From Actinomadura soli (lineage in GTDB: Bacteria > Actinomycetota > Actinomycetes > Streptosporangiales > Streptosporangiaceae): a DNA stretch of 46,625 bases. A model generated the notes under the pieces. The model was not told the origin of the DNA and searched no databases. It saw only the letters and a list, made by a program, of their open reading frames with translations. The DNA is taken from NCBI RefSeq assembly GCF_005889715.1, contig NZ_VCKW01000036.1, forward strand, positions 1-46,625. The letters are read 5' to 3'. Of this stretch, positions 1 to 8,704 are shown one piece after another (position 1 is the stretch's first letter; the number at the start of each line of letters is the position of its first letter). The position numbers were made by a program, and so were the translations under genes.

Positions 1-7
1 GGGGGCT

Positions 8-27
8 CCGGGGGGTCGACCCCCCGG
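8..27. repeat. GC-rich palindrome, extragenic
   Basis: CCGGGGGGTCGACCCCCCGG is a perfect 20-base palindrome just downstream of the tRNA (which reads leftwards). It is followed by AAAGCGAAGGATCC. A similar arrangement, a GGGGTCGCCCCC-like inverted repeat beside AGCGAAGCGAGGATC, occurs in reverse orientation at about 32237-32295, so both may be copies of one extragenic repeat family. It could also serve as a terminator for the tRNA. Confidence 0.5.
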
Positions 28-85
28 GCAAAGCGAAGGATCCCCAGGAAGCCGCAAACGCGGCGACCAGGGGACCCCAGATCCG

Positions 86-159
86 TAGCGGGGGCAGGAT
101 TTGAACCTGCGACCTCTGGGTTATGAGCCCAGCGAGCTACCGAACTGCTCCACCCCGCG
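86..159 (-). tRNA. initiator tRNA-fMet (anticodon CAT)
   Basis: The minus strand folds as a 74-nt tRNA: a seven-position acceptor stem whose first position (C1 against U72) is unpaired, a D arm, an anticodon loop CTCATAA, and a T arm with TTCAAAT. Two features mark it as the initiator rather than an elongator: the C1-U72 mismatch, and three consecutive G-C pairs (GGG/CCC) closing the anticodon loop. The 3' CCA is not encoded (CGG follows the discriminator A), so tRNA nucleotidyltransferase must add it. Confidence 0.95.
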
Positions 160-209
160 GTGATGTTTCGAGTCTATGGCATGGGGCGGGGTGCTGCGTA
201 CGAACCGGG

Positions 210-1256
210 TCATTCGCAGGTGGGGACGTCGCCTTTGCCGGTGGTGAGGGCGTTGAGGGCCTGGACGGTGCCGTGGAGGGTGTCGGCGCGGACGAGGCGG
301 AGGCCGCCGGGGCGGGAGGCGGCGGCGTCGGGGCAGTTGTCCTTGGGGGTGAGGAAGACGGTGGCGCCGGCCTTGCGGGCGGCGATCATCTTCTGCTGGA
401 TGCCGCCGATGGGGCCGACTTCGCCTTTGGCGGTGATGGTGCCGGTGCCGGCGATGAAGGTGCCCCGGGTGAGTGAGCCGGGGGTGAGTTTGTCGATGAT
501 GGCGAGGGAGAACATGAGGCCGGCGGAGGGGCCGCCGATGTCGCCGACGCTGATGTCGATCTTGAACGGGAACTTGTACTGGTCGGAGATGACGACGCCG
601 ACGGCGGCGCGGTCTCCGCTGGGGGTGGCGACGGTCTTGAGGGTGGTGGTGGCGGCCTTGCCGGCGCGGGTGTAGCCGAGGGTGACGCTGTCGCCGATCT
701 TGTGTTTGGCCATGGTGCCGGTGACCTCGGCGACGTTGGTGACCTTGGCGCCGTCGACGGCGGTGATCTCGTCGCCGGTCTTGAGGACGCCGTCGGCGGG
801 GCGGCCTTTCTGGATGCCGTCGACGACGACGCGGGTGGTGACGGGGATGCCGAGTTCGTGGAGGGCGGCGGCTTCGGCGCTCTGCTGGGAGTCCTGCATC
901 TGGCGGGTGTTCTCTTCGTCGACCTTCTTGGGCGACTCGTCCTCCGGGAAGATCGTCTCTTCGGGGACGATGGCGGTGTCGCCGGCGATCCAGCCGCGGA
1001 GGGCGGTGAAGAGGTCGATGCGGCCGCCGGGACCGCCGCGGTAGGTGACGGTGGTGAAGTTGAGGTGGCCGCCGTCGGGGTAGGTCTGGCGGCCGTCGAT
1101 CCTGATGAGGGGCTGGCCTTTGTCGTTGGTGCCGAGGGTGTTGCTCGTCGGACCGGGCATCAGCGCGACGTACGGGACCGGCATGGCGGAGCCGATGATG
1201 GCGAGCACGATCACTATCACGCTCGCGGCGGTGAGCGTGGCGGCACGACGGGACAT
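210..1256 (-). CDS. YlbL-type PDZ/Lon-like membrane-anchored serine protease
   Basis: 348 residues. An N-terminal membrane anchor (about residues 8-28) is followed by an extracytoplasmic region, a PDZ domain (about 125-210) and an S16 Lon-type catalytic domain. The Ser/Lys dyad is visible: GGPSAGL gives Ser244 and GGIQQKMIAARKAG gives Lys289. There is no AAA+ ATPase domain, so proteolysis would be ATP-independent and outside the membrane, as for the YlbL family (Rv3194c in M. tuberculosis). Substrates are unknown. The gene has its own leftward orientation with moaE directly upstream (27 bp gap), so co-transcription is likely. The start is ATG at 1256. Family assignment is firm; the role is inferred. 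Confidence 0.92.
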   Translation of the reverse strand: MSRRAATLTAASVIVIVLAIIGSAMPVPYVALMPGPTSNTLGTNDKGQPLIRIDGRQTYPDGGHLNFTTVTYRGGPGGRIDLFTALRGWIAGDTAIVPEETIFPEDESPKKVDEENTRQMQDSQQSAEAAALHELGIPVTTRVVVDGIQKGRPADGVLKTGDEITAVDGAKVTNVAEVTGTMAKHKIGDSVTLGYTRAGKAATTTLKTVATPSGDRAAVGVVISDQYKFPFKIDISVGDIGGPSAGLMFSLAIIDKLTPGSLTRGTFIAGTGTITAKGEVGPIGGIQQKMIAARKAGATVFLTPKDNCPDAAASRPGGLRLVRADTLHGTVQALNALTTGKGDVPTCE

Positions 1257-1283
1257 GTCCGAAACCCTATGCGGTCGGGACGC

Positions 1284-1715
1284 TCAGCACGCGCCGACCC
1301 ATTCGTCGCCGCCGTCGGCGAAGGTCTGGTGTTTCCAGATGGGCACGTTCGCCTTGAGGTCGTCGATGAGCCGGCGGCAGGCGGCGAACGCCTCGGCCCG
1401 GTGCGCGCAGGACGCGGCGGCGATGACGGCGAGGTCGCCTACGCGCAGGTCACCGACGCGGTGGACGGCGGCGAGCCCGTGGACGGGATGGTCGGCGGCG
1501 ACCTTCTCCATGACGGCGCGGAGCTGCTGTTCGGCGCTGGGGTGGGCGCTGTAGCCGAGGCCGGTGACGGTCCGGGCGTGGTCGTGGTCGCGGACGGTGC
1601 CGATGAAGAGGGCGGTGCCGCCGGCGCCCGGCGCGGCGACGGCGGCGAGGACCTCGTCCACGGAGAGGGGCTCGTCGCGGACGCCGATCAGCCTGATCAC
1701 GCTGTCGTGGCTCAC
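1284..1715 (-). CDS. moaE: molybdopterin synthase catalytic (large) subunit MoaE
   Basis: 143 residues, the normal length. MoaE takes sulfur from the MoaD C-terminal thiocarboxylate and inserts two sulfurs into precursor Z (cPMP) to make molybdopterin. Visible family signatures are FIGTVRDH (about 37-44), VHRVGDLRVGD (84-94) and LKANVPIWKHQTF (120-132), which carries the conserved lysines Lys121 and Lys128. The start is GTG. No MoaD gene lies nearby, but a MoeZ-type activating enzyme, which charges MoaD with sulfur, sits at 42325-43506. The upstream neighbour ends 10 bp before this gene, so the three leftward genes probably form one transcript. Confidence 0.95.
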   Translation of the reverse strand: MSHDSVIRLIGVRDEPLSVDEVLAAVAAPGAGGTALFIGTVRDHDHARTVTGLGYSAHPSAEQQLRAVMEKVAADHPVHGLAAVHRVGDLRVGDLAVIAAASCAHRAEAFAACRRLIDDLKANVPIWKHQTFADGGDEWVGAC

Positions 1716-1725
1716 GTTCCGCAGG

Positions 1726-2262
1726 TTACCCGTCGCCCGGCTCGTCCGGTTCGAAGGTGGCGGCGAGGGCCTCGGCGAGGGCGGGGACGAGGTCGGGGCC
1801 GGTGAGGACCTCGTCGTCGGTGTCGTGGCGGCGCAGCCGGAGGGCGGAGTGCCGGGCGCCGTCGCGGAGCACGCCGACGATCATGCGGACGTCCTCGCGT
1901 CCGGGGTGGGACGCGGCGAACGCGGCGGCCTCGGCGTCGTCCTCGGGGATGTCGGCCTCGGCTTCGGGCGGCAGGACGACGCGTTCCATGATGAGGGCGC
2001 AGCCTTCGACGGTTTCGGGCCAGGCGATGGTGGCTAGGGCGTCCTCGACGGCGTCGCGATCGGGGAGAGCGGGCTGTTCGAGCGCGGCGAGGGTGTCGGC
2101 GTCCGCGGGCAGGCCGAGCTGGTCGGCGAGGTCGGGCTCGGCCTGGCGGAGTTCGGCGCTGCGGACGAGGGCGTACAGGCGGGGCGCGGCGTCCCACCCT
2201 TCCTGCGCCGAATGGCGTTCGAGGTCCAGGACGACTTCTTCGAGGAGGCTCACGGGGCCCAT
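1726..2262 (-). CDS. PPA1309 family protein of unknown function
   Basis: 178 residues starting at MGPVSLLEEVV. The frame stays open another 74 codons upstream, but ATG 2262 has a strong ribosome site (AAAGGGGGAAAG) just before it, and the upstream extension overlaps the divergent UPF0182 gene. The protein is acidic and soluble, rich in Ala/Glu/Asp, with no signal peptide or membrane segment. It resembles the actinobacterial PPA1309 family, commonly found next to UPF0182 genes as here. No catalytic motif is visible and I assign no function. Confidence 0.8.
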   Translation of the reverse strand: MGPVSLLEEVVLDLERHSAQEGWDAAPRLYALVRSAELRQAEPDLADQLGLPADADTLAALEQPALPDRDAVEDALATIAWPETVEGCALIMERVVLPPEAEADIPEDDAEAAAFAASHPGREDVRMIVGVLRDGARHSALRLRRHDTDDEVLTGPDLVPALAEALAATFEPDEPGDG

Positions 2263-2371
2263 CTTTCCCCCTTTCGGCGCATGGACATGCGGGAACCCCC
2301 GCGCCAGTCGGTAAGTTGCTTCTACAGCACCGGCGGGGCCGCCGGTGGCGAGATCTCGATCGGAGGGGTCA

Positions 2372-5314
2372 GTGACCTTCCGGACTCCCGGCTTCGGGCG
2401 CCGGCTCGGTACCGGGCGGACGCGGCTGGTGCTGCCCGCGCTGGTGACGTTGGCCGTGCTCCTGATCGCGTTCATGGTCTTCACGGCGACCTACACGAAC
2501 CTGCTGTGGTACGACTCCATCGGCTTCCAGAAGGTCTACACGACGCAGATCCAGGCGAAGGTGGTGCTGTTCTTCGGGGCGGGGCTGCTGATGACGCTGG
2601 TGGTGGGCGCGAACGTGGCGGTGGCGTACCGGCTGCGTCCCGCGTACCGGCCGCTGTCGGTGGAGCAGCAGGGCCTGGAGCGGTACCGGGCGGTGATCGA
2701 TCCGCGGCGGCGGCTGATCGCGTGGTCGCTGCTGGGGCTGCTCGGGGTGCTGACGGGCTCGTCGGTGGCGGGCCAGTGGCCGGTGTGGCTGGCGTTCCTG
2801 AACCGGACGTCGTTCGGCGTGAAGGACCCGCAGTTCCACAAGGACGTGTCGTTCTACGTCTTCACGTATCCGTTCCTGCGGCTCATCATCGGTGTGATCT
2901 TCGCGACGGTGATCCTGTCGATCCTGGCCGCGGTGATGGTGCACTACCTGTACGGGGGGCTGCGGCTGCAGGGGCCGGGCGACAAGGCGTCCCCGCCCGC
3001 GCGCGCCCATCTGTCGGTGCTGTTCGGGCTGTTCATCCTGATGAAGGCGGTCGCGTACTGGTTCGACCGGTACGGCCTGGTGCATTCGGAGCGGGGCGTG
3101 CGGACGGGCGCGTCCTACGCGGACGTCAACGCGCTGCTGCCCGCGAAGACGATCCTCATGATCATCGCGCTGCTGTGCGCGGTGATGTTCTTCAGCAACC
3201 TGCTGCGGCGCGGGATGATGCTGCCGGGCGTCGGGTTCACGCTGCTGGTGCTGTCGGCGATCCTGCTGGGCGGGGTGTATCCGCTGCTGATCCAGCAGTT
3301 CCAGGTGAAGCCGGACGAGCTGGCCAAGGAGCGCACGTACATCCAGCGCAACATCGAGTTCACCCGGCAGGCGTACGGCGTGGACGGCGCGAAGGTCGTC
3401 CAGTACGGGTCGCAGCCGGTGACCGACAAGAAGAAGCTGCAGGAGGAGGCCGACTCGCTCGGCGGCGTCCGCGTCCTCGACCCGGCGGTGGTGGGCGAGA
3501 CGTTCCGGCAGTTCCAGCAGATCAGGCCGTTCTACCAGTTCCCCGACACGCTGGACGTCGACCGCTACCAGGTCGACGGCAAGCAGGTCGACACGATCGT
3601 GGCGCTGCGGGAGCTGTCCGGGGCGCCGGCGGAGCAGCGGAGCTGGGTCAAGGACCATCTCGTCTACACGCACGGCTACGGTTTCGTGTCCGCGTACGGG
3701 GACCGGTTCGCCGAGGGCAACGTGCCGGAGTTCATCACCAAGAACATGCCGGTGTCCCCCGACCAGAAGATCAAGGTGGCGAAGCCGGAGATCTACTTCG
3801 GGGAGCGGTCGGCGCGGTACTCGGTGGTCGGGGGGCAGGGCCAGCAGGAGCTGAACTACCCGGACAACAGCGAGAAGGGCCAGCAGAGCAGCACCTATGA
3901 CGGGGACGGCGGCGTCCCCATCGACTCGTTCCTGAACAAGCTGCTGTACTCGGCGAAGTTCCAGGACAAGAACCTCCTGCTGTCCGGCGCGATCAACCGG
4001 AACGCCAAGATCCTCTACGACCGGTCGCCGCGGCAGATGGTGCAGAAGGCGGCGCCCTGGCTGACGCTGGACGGCGACCCGTACCCGGCGGTGGTGAACG
4101 GCCGGATCCTGTGGATCGTGGACGGCTACACGACGTCCAACGGCTACCCGTACTCGGAGGAGATGAGCCTCGGCGACGCGACCCGCGACACCATCACCGA
4201 CACGCGGTCGGCGGTGGCGCGGCAGGCCGACGACCACATCAACTACATGCGGAACTCGGTCAAGGCGACGGTGGACGCCTATGACGGCTCCGTGCACCTG
4301 TACCAGTGGGACGAGAACGACCCGATCACGAAGACGTGGATGAAGGTGTTCGACGACACCGTCCAGCCGCGGTCGTCGATCCCGCCGGAGCTCGAGTCCC
4401 ATTTCCGGTACCCGCAGGACATGTTCAAGGTGCAGCGGAAGATCCTCACCCAGTACCACGTGACGGACCCGGGTGCGTTCTACAACGGCGAGGGCTTCTG
4501 GGAGGTGCCGGAGGACCCGTCCGCGAAGGGCAAGCGGCAGCCGCCGTACTACCAGAGCCTGCGGATGCCGGGCCAGGACGCCGAGTCGTTCTCGCTGACG
4601 ACGGTGTTCACCCCGGGCGGCAACACGCGCACCAACCCGCAGCTCGCCGCGTTCATGTCGGTCGGGTCGACGCCGGGACGCGACTACGGGCAGATCCAGG
4701 TCCTGCAGATGCCGCGCAACGCGCAGCCGCCAGGGCCCGGCCAGGTGCAGAACTCGTTCGAGACGGACCAGAAGGTGAAGGGCGACCTGTTCACGCTGCG
4801 GCAGGGCGGGACGAAGACCGTGCCGGGCAACCTGCTGACGATCCCGTTCGGCGGGAGCCTGCTGTACGTCGAGCCGATGTACACGAAGGCGGCGGGCGGC
4901 AAGGAGAACCAGCCGTATCCGATCCTCGGCAAGATCCTGGTCCGGTACGGCAACAGCATCGTCGCGGCGGACACGCTGGAGGACGCGCTGCGGCAGCTCC
5001 TAGGCGGCACCGGCGCCGGCGCGGCGCCGCCGACAGGGACGCCGCCGACGAGCGGGCAGCTCAGCCCCGAGCTGCAGCAGGCCCGCGCCAACCTGCGCAA
5101 GGCGCTGCAGGAGTTCGAGGCCGCCCAGAAGCAGGGCGACTACACGAAGATGGGCGAGGCTTGGAAGGCGATCAAGGCGGCGGAGGCGGCGCTGTGGTCG
5201 GCGGGCCAGGGCCCGCCGGCGGCGCAGCCGAGCCCGTCGCCGAGCCCGTCCGGGTCGCCGTCGGGTTCGCCCAGCCCGTCCGGGTCGCCGTCCGCCGCGC
5301 CGTCGACCAGTTGA
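2372..5314 (+). CDS. UPF0182 family large multi-pass membrane protein
   Basis: About 980 residues. The N-terminal third carries roughly seven hydrophobic segments (for example LVLPALVTLAVLLIAFMVF, and others to about residue 310). A large soluble domain follows, probably extracytoplasmic, and the protein ends in a low-complexity Pro-Ser-Gly tail built of PSPS/SGSPS units. This is the UPF0182 family (Rv3193c); its function is not established. I chose GTG 2372, nine codons inside the longest frame, because GGAGGGG at 2362-2368 is correctly spaced before it. It is divergent from the PPA1309-family gene, with the promoters presumably in 2263-2361. Confidence 0.9.
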   Translation: MTFRTPGFGRRLGTGRTRLVLPALVTLAVLLIAFMVFTATYTNLLWYDSIGFQKVYTTQIQAKVVLFFGAGLLMTLVVGANVAVAYRLRPAYRPLSVEQQGLERYRAVIDPRRRLIAWSLLGLLGVLTGSSVAGQWPVWLAFLNRTSFGVKDPQFHKDVSFYVFTYPFLRLIIGVIFATVILSILAAVMVHYLYGGLRLQGPGDKASPPARAHLSVLFGLFILMKAVAYWFDRYGLVHSERGVRTGASYADVNALLPAKTILMIIALLCAVMFFSNLLRRGMMLPGVGFTLLVLSAILLGGVYPLLIQQFQVKPDELAKERTYIQRNIEFTRQAYGVDGAKVVQYGSQPVTDKKKLQEEADSLGGVRVLDPAVVGETFRQFQQIRPFYQFPDTLDVDRYQVDGKQVDTIVALRELSGAPAEQRSWVKDHLVYTHGYGFVSAYGDRFAEGNVPEFITKNMPVSPDQKIKVAKPEIYFGERSARYSVVGGQGQQELNYPDNSEKGQQSSTYDGDGGVPIDSFLNKLLYSAKFQDKNLLLSGAINRNAKILYDRSPRQMVQKAAPWLTLDGDPYPAVVNGRILWIVDGYTTSNGYPYSEEMSLGDATRDTITDTRSAVARQADDHINYMRNSVKATVDAYDGSVHLYQWDENDPITKTWMKVFDDTVQPRSSIPPELESHFRYPQDMFKVQRKILTQYHVTDPGAFYNGEGFWEVPEDPSAKGKRQPPYYQSLRMPGQDAESFSLTTVFTPGGNTRTNPQLAAFMSVGSTPGRDYGQIQVLQMPRNAQPPGPGQVQNSFETDQKVKGDLFTLRQGGTKTVPGNLLTIPFGGSLLYVEPMYTKAAGGKENQPYPILGKILVRYGNSIVAADTLEDALRQLLGGTGAGAAPPTGTPPTSGQLSPELQQARANLRKALQEFEAAQKQGDYTKMGEAWKAIKAAEAALWSAGQGPPAAQPSPSPSPSGSPSGSPSPSGSPSAAPSTS

Positions 5315-5342
5315 CCCTGCCCGGGCCGGGCCGGGCGGGGTC
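5313..5342. terminator. convergent GC-rich hairpin
   Basis: GACCCTGCCCGG and CCGGGCGGGGTC form a 12-bp stem with one G-T wobble around a 6-nt loop. It sits between the 3' ends of the UPF0182 gene (+) and the SDR gene (-). There is no T-tract on either side, so termination efficiency is uncertain; position and symmetry suggest it serves both genes. Confidence 0.45.
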
Positions 5343-5347
5343 AGGGG

Positions 5348-6430
5348 TCAGCGGCGGCGTTTGCGGGCGCGGCGGATGGCGGCGGCCGCGCCGATCGCGG
5401 CGACGGTGGCGCCCGCGGCGGTCGCCATGGTGGCCTCCTTGCCGCCGACGCGGCGTCCGACGACGGCGTGCCGCCCGGCGGTCTCCTCCATCACGGCGCG
5501 CAGCGCGGCGACGTTGTCGTACAGGGGCTTCCAGCCGGCGGCGCGGAGCCGGGCGCAGTCCACGACCCACGGGTAGGCGACGTAGTGCAGGTCGGTGGCG
5601 GGCGCTGGGGTCATCCCGAGCCGGTGCAGCCGCTGCGCCATCCCGAAGGTGAGCGCGGCGGGCAGCTCGAAGCTCCGCTTCCCGGTGACCTCGGTGACCT
5701 CGTCGGGGCCGAGCCACCCCTCGCAGCCGACCGCCAGGGGGCCGGTGACGTCCTCGGTGACGACGACGTCCAGCGCGGACGCGAGGTCCTCGATGTGGCA
5801 GAACTGCCAGCCGGGCGTGCTGCCCTTGACCGACAGCAGCCGGGGCGCCTCGAAGTGCCGGGTGACGACGGTGTCGACGCCGGGCCCGGCGAGCGCGGCG
5901 GGGCGGACGACGGTGACGTCCAGCCCGGGGTGGGTGACGGGCGCGGTCGCGGCCAGCTCCTCCATCTCCAGGTAGTCCCCGGCGATGGACGTGCTGGCCT
6001 CGGCGAGCAGCGGCGCGTCCTCGTGCAGCGGGACCTCGTTGCCGGATTCCGCCCCGTACACCATCGCGGACGTGACGAGGACCACACGGCGGACGCGGGC
6101 GGCGGCGGCCGCGGTGACGACGGTCTGGGCGCCGCGGACGTTGTGGGTGCGGCGGTCGCGGGGGTCGACGTCCGGGGAGTGCTCGACGTCCAGGTTGACG
6201 ATCACGTCGACGTCCGACAGCCGGTTGGACAGCAGCGGGTCGCGGATGTCGACGACACGCCAGGTGACCCCGGGCACATCGCCGCGGTGCCCGTCGATGG
6301 CGACGACCTTGCGGATCTCCTGCCGCTCGGCGAGCCTGGCGGCCAGCAGCCGCCCCGCACCGGAGGCGGCGCCGGTGACGGCGACGACCGGGCCCTTGCT
6401 ACGCCGAGGGCGAACCTTGCCCGTTGCCAC
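5348..6430 (-). CDS. NAD-dependent epimerase/dehydratase-like SDR protein with C-terminal membrane helix
   Basis: 360 residues. A Rossmann nucleotide-binding start is visible (VVAVTGAASGAG, residues 15-26), then DxxD-type acidic positions and the extended-SDR region LVTSAMVYGAES. In extended SDRs the catalytic pair is YxxxK; at the expected place this protein reads DYLEMEELA, with Glu where Lys should be, so classic SDR catalysis is doubtful. The C-terminus (ATMATAAGATVAAIGAAAAI then RRARKRRR) looks like a single membrane helix with a basic cytoplasmic tail. The start is GTG with AAGGAAG upstream. The substrate is unknown. It is divergent from the zincin gene. Confidence 0.8.
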   Translation of the reverse strand: MATGKVRPRRSKGPVVAVTGAASGAGRLLAARLAERQEIRKVVAIDGHRGDVPGVTWRVVDIRDPLLSNRLSDVDVIVNLDVEHSPDVDPRDRRTHNVRGAQTVVTAAAAARVRRVVLVTSAMVYGAESGNEVPLHEDAPLLAEASTSIAGDYLEMEELAATAPVTHPGLDVTVVRPAALAGPGVDTVVTRHFEAPRLLSVKGSTPGWQFCHIEDLASALDVVVTEDVTGPLAVGCEGWLGPDEVTEVTGKRSFELPAALTFGMAQRLHRLGMTPAPATDLHYVAYPWVVDCARLRAAGWKPLYDNVAALRAVMEETAGRHAVVGRRVGGKEATMATAAGATVAAIGAAAAIRRARKRRR

Positions 6431-6519
6431 GGGGGTGCCCCCTTCCTTGTGTACGCGACCTTGCCAGGACCGGCTAACGTTGCGGATATGAGCCCATCAT
6501 GCATCCCAGGGGCGATCCG

Positions 6520-7953
6520 ATGAGCAACACTCCCTTCGGCTTCAATCGTCCCGGCGACGGTGACGACGACGACCGGCCCCAGGATCCATTCAAAGGCATG
6601 GGCGGCGACATGGCGCAGTTCGCCGACATGCTGCACCGGTTCGCCGACATGATCGGCGGCCAGGGCATGGGCGGCGCCGGCGGCGGCCCCCTGAACTGGG
6701 ATCTGGCCAAGAACATCGCGCGGCACCAGGTGGTGGAGCAGGGCGACCCCTCGGTCGTCGACAGCGAGCGGCGCCAGGTGGAGGAGGCGCTGCGCCTGGC
6801 CGACCTGTGGCTGGACGACAAGACGACGCTGCCCGCCGGGATCCGGACGCCGCAGGCGTGGAGCCGGTCCGAGTGGATCGAGCAGACGCTCCCGGTGTGG
6901 GCGAAGGTGTGCGACCCGATCGCGGCGCGCATGGTCGAGTCGATGGGCGGGGCGCTCGGCGGCTCCGGCGGCGACATTCCCGCCGACATGCAGGCGATGG
7001 CCGGCCCGCTGATCGGGATGGTCAAGCAGATGGCGGGCGCGATGGTCGGCGGCCAGGCCGGGCAGGCGCTCGGTGGGCTGGCCCGCGAGGTGACCGGCTC
7101 CGCCGACGTGGGCCTGCCGCTCGCGCCGGACGGCGTCGGCGCACTGCTGCCCGCGGGCGTCGCGGCGTTCGGCTCGGGCCTGGAGGTCTCCGGCGACGAG
7201 GTCCGCCTGTATCTGGCCCTTCGGGAGGCCGCCCACCAGCGGCTCTTCGCGCACGTCCCGTGGCTGCGCTCGCATCTGCTGGGCGCGGTGGAGGAGTACG
7301 CGCGGGGCATCACCGTCGACCTGTCGGGCATCGAGCAGGCCGTCCAGGGTCTCGATCTGTCAAACCCGGAGGCGATCCAGGAGGCGCTCGGCGGCGAGAT
7401 CCAGCTCCAGCCGGAGGAGACGCCGCGGCAGAAGGCGGCGCTGGCCCGGCTGGAGACGACGCTCGCGCTGGTCGAGGGCTGGGTCGACACGGTGGTCAAC
7501 GAGGCGGCGGAGGGGCGGCTGCCCGGTTCGGTGAAGCTGGCCGAGGCGGTGCGGCGGCGCCGCGCGACGGGCGGCCCGGCGGAGCGGACGTTCGCGACGC
7601 TGGTCGGCCTGGAGCTGCGGCCGCGGCGGCTGCGCGAGGCGGCGGCGCTGTGGCGGACGCTCACGCAGGTGCGCGGCACGCAGGGCCGGGACGCGATCTG
7701 GGACCACCCCGACCTGCTCCCGACGTCCGGCGACCTCGACGACCCGGACGGGTTCGTCCACGGCCGCGACGAGATCGAGGGCCTGTCCGACCTGGACCTG
7801 TCGAACCTCACCAAGGCGCCGGACGAGGGCGAAGCCAAGAAGGCAGACGAGAAGCCGGACGAAAAGCCTGACGAGAAGCCGGACGACGAGGGCGGCGGCG
7901 ATGGCGGCGGTGGCTCGGGCGAGGGTCCAGGCGGCGAGGGGCCCCGCGCATGA
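6520..7953 (+). CDS. DUF2342 zinc-dependent metalloprotease-like protein (Zincin_2 family)
   Basis: 477 residues. It matches the actinobacterial DUF2342/Zincin_2 family (Rv3195 in the syntenic block). The N-terminus is rich in Gly, Asp and Met; the signature EAAHQRLFAHVPWL (starting near residue 236) carries the candidate metal-binding His residues. The usual HExxH motif is not seen in this form, so peptidase activity rests on family knowledge. The C-terminus is an acidic/lysine low-complexity tail of DEKP units followed by Gly, encoded by a 12-bp tandem repeat. ATG 6520 was chosen over 6499 because CAGGGGC lies 7 nt upstream. It is probably cytoplasmic; no signal peptide is seen. Confidence 0.83.
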   Translation: MSNTPFGFNRPGDGDDDDRPQDPFKGMGGDMAQFADMLHRFADMIGGQGMGGAGGGPLNWDLAKNIARHQVVEQGDPSVVDSERRQVEEALRLADLWLDDKTTLPAGIRTPQAWSRSEWIEQTLPVWAKVCDPIAARMVESMGGALGGSGGDIPADMQAMAGPLIGMVKQMAGAMVGGQAGQALGGLAREVTGSADVGLPLAPDGVGALLPAGVAAFGSGLEVSGDEVRLYLALREAAHQRLFAHVPWLRSHLLGAVEEYARGITVDLSGIEQAVQGLDLSNPEAIQEALGGEIQLQPEETPRQKAALARLETTLALVEGWVDTVVNEAAEGRLPGSVKLAEAVRRRRATGGPAERTFATLVGLELRPRRLREAAALWRTLTQVRGTQGRDAIWDHPDLLPTSGDLDDPDGFVHGRDEIEGLSDLDLSNLTKAPDEGEAKKADEKPDEKPDEKPDDEGGGDGGGGSGEGPGGEGPRA

Positions 7954-8140
7954 GCGTGTCGCGTGAGTCGTCCGGGTCGCCGGTGTCGCGGGTGAACGGC
8001 TGCCGGTACGCGGCGGCGTCGTCCACGAACGCGATCAGGCGCCGCGTCGCGCGGGCGAGCCTGTGCTGGCAACGGCCCGTCGATCACGAGCGACGGCGCC
8101 GCAATCCCGTCAACTCCCGTTACCCGCGCGTGGGCCGCAC

Positions 8141-8704
8141 GTGACGGAGGGCGTGCCGCGGGGCACCCTGTACGAGGACGCCGTGCGGGTCCTGTCGTCG
8201 TGGGAGGCGCCCGACGCCGGGCAGGAGGACGTCCGCCTCGGTTTCCTGCGGCACCTGGAGGAGTACCCGGCGGACGGGATGTGGCGGGAGTGCGCGGCGG
8301 GGCACATCACCGCCAGCACCGCCGTTCTCGACGCGTCCCGCGGCCGCGTGCTGCTGACCCTGCACGCGAAGTTCAAGCTGTGGTTCCAGCTCGGCGGGCA
8401 TTGCGAGCCCGGCGACGTCACGCTCGCGGGGGTGGCACTGCGGGAGGCGACGGAGGAGTCCGGCATCGGGGATCTGCGGCTGCTGCCCGGGCCCGTCCAG
8501 CTCGACCGGCACGCGGTCCGCTGCCACCCGGACGGGACGTGGCATCTGGACGTCCAGTACGCCGCGATCGCCCCCGAGGACGCGCGGCACACGGTGAGCG
8601 ACGAGTCGGACGCCCTCGCCTGGTTCCCGTTGGACGGCCTCCCCGAGCCCACCGACGACGCCCTCCGGCGGCTCGTGGCGCGCTGTCAGGAGCTCAGCGG
8701 GTGA
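8141..8704 (+). CDS. NUDIX hydrolase
   Basis: About 187 residues. The NUDIX box is GGHCEPGD followed by LREATEESGI, one residue longer between the first Glu/Asp position and RE than the textbook GX5EX7REUXEEXGU pattern and with Asp in place of the first Glu. NUDIX proteins hydrolyse nucleoside diphosphates linked to another moiety; the substrate cannot be read here. The start is uncertain: GTG 8141 gives the conserved part, but its ribosome site is weak and the frame is open from 8063. It lies 187 bp after the zincin gene. Its 3' end overlaps the end of the opposite-strand gene by 19 bp. Confidence 0.85.
   Translation: MTEGVPRGTLYEDAVRVLSSWEAPDAGQEDVRLGFLRHLEEYPADGMWRECAAGHITASTAVLDASRGRVLLTLHAKFKLWFQLGGHCEPGDVTLAGVALREATEESGIGDLRLLPGPVQLDRHAVRCHPDGTWHLDVQYAAIAPEDARHTVSDESDALAWFPLDGLPEPTDDALRRLVARCQELSG

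Noticed and set aside
702..1805. Long plus-strand frames opposite ylbL and moaE
   Set aside because: They are Gly/Asp/Val-rich antisense shadows of well-recognised minus-strand genes, typical of very high GC3.
7954..8140. Small plus frame (7950-8144) overlapping the zincin stop by ATGA, and minus frame with RLIAFVDDAAAY
   Set aside because: The first has an Arg/Ser-rich non-protein-like composition. The second looks slightly protein-like but is short, has no start context and no family match I can name.
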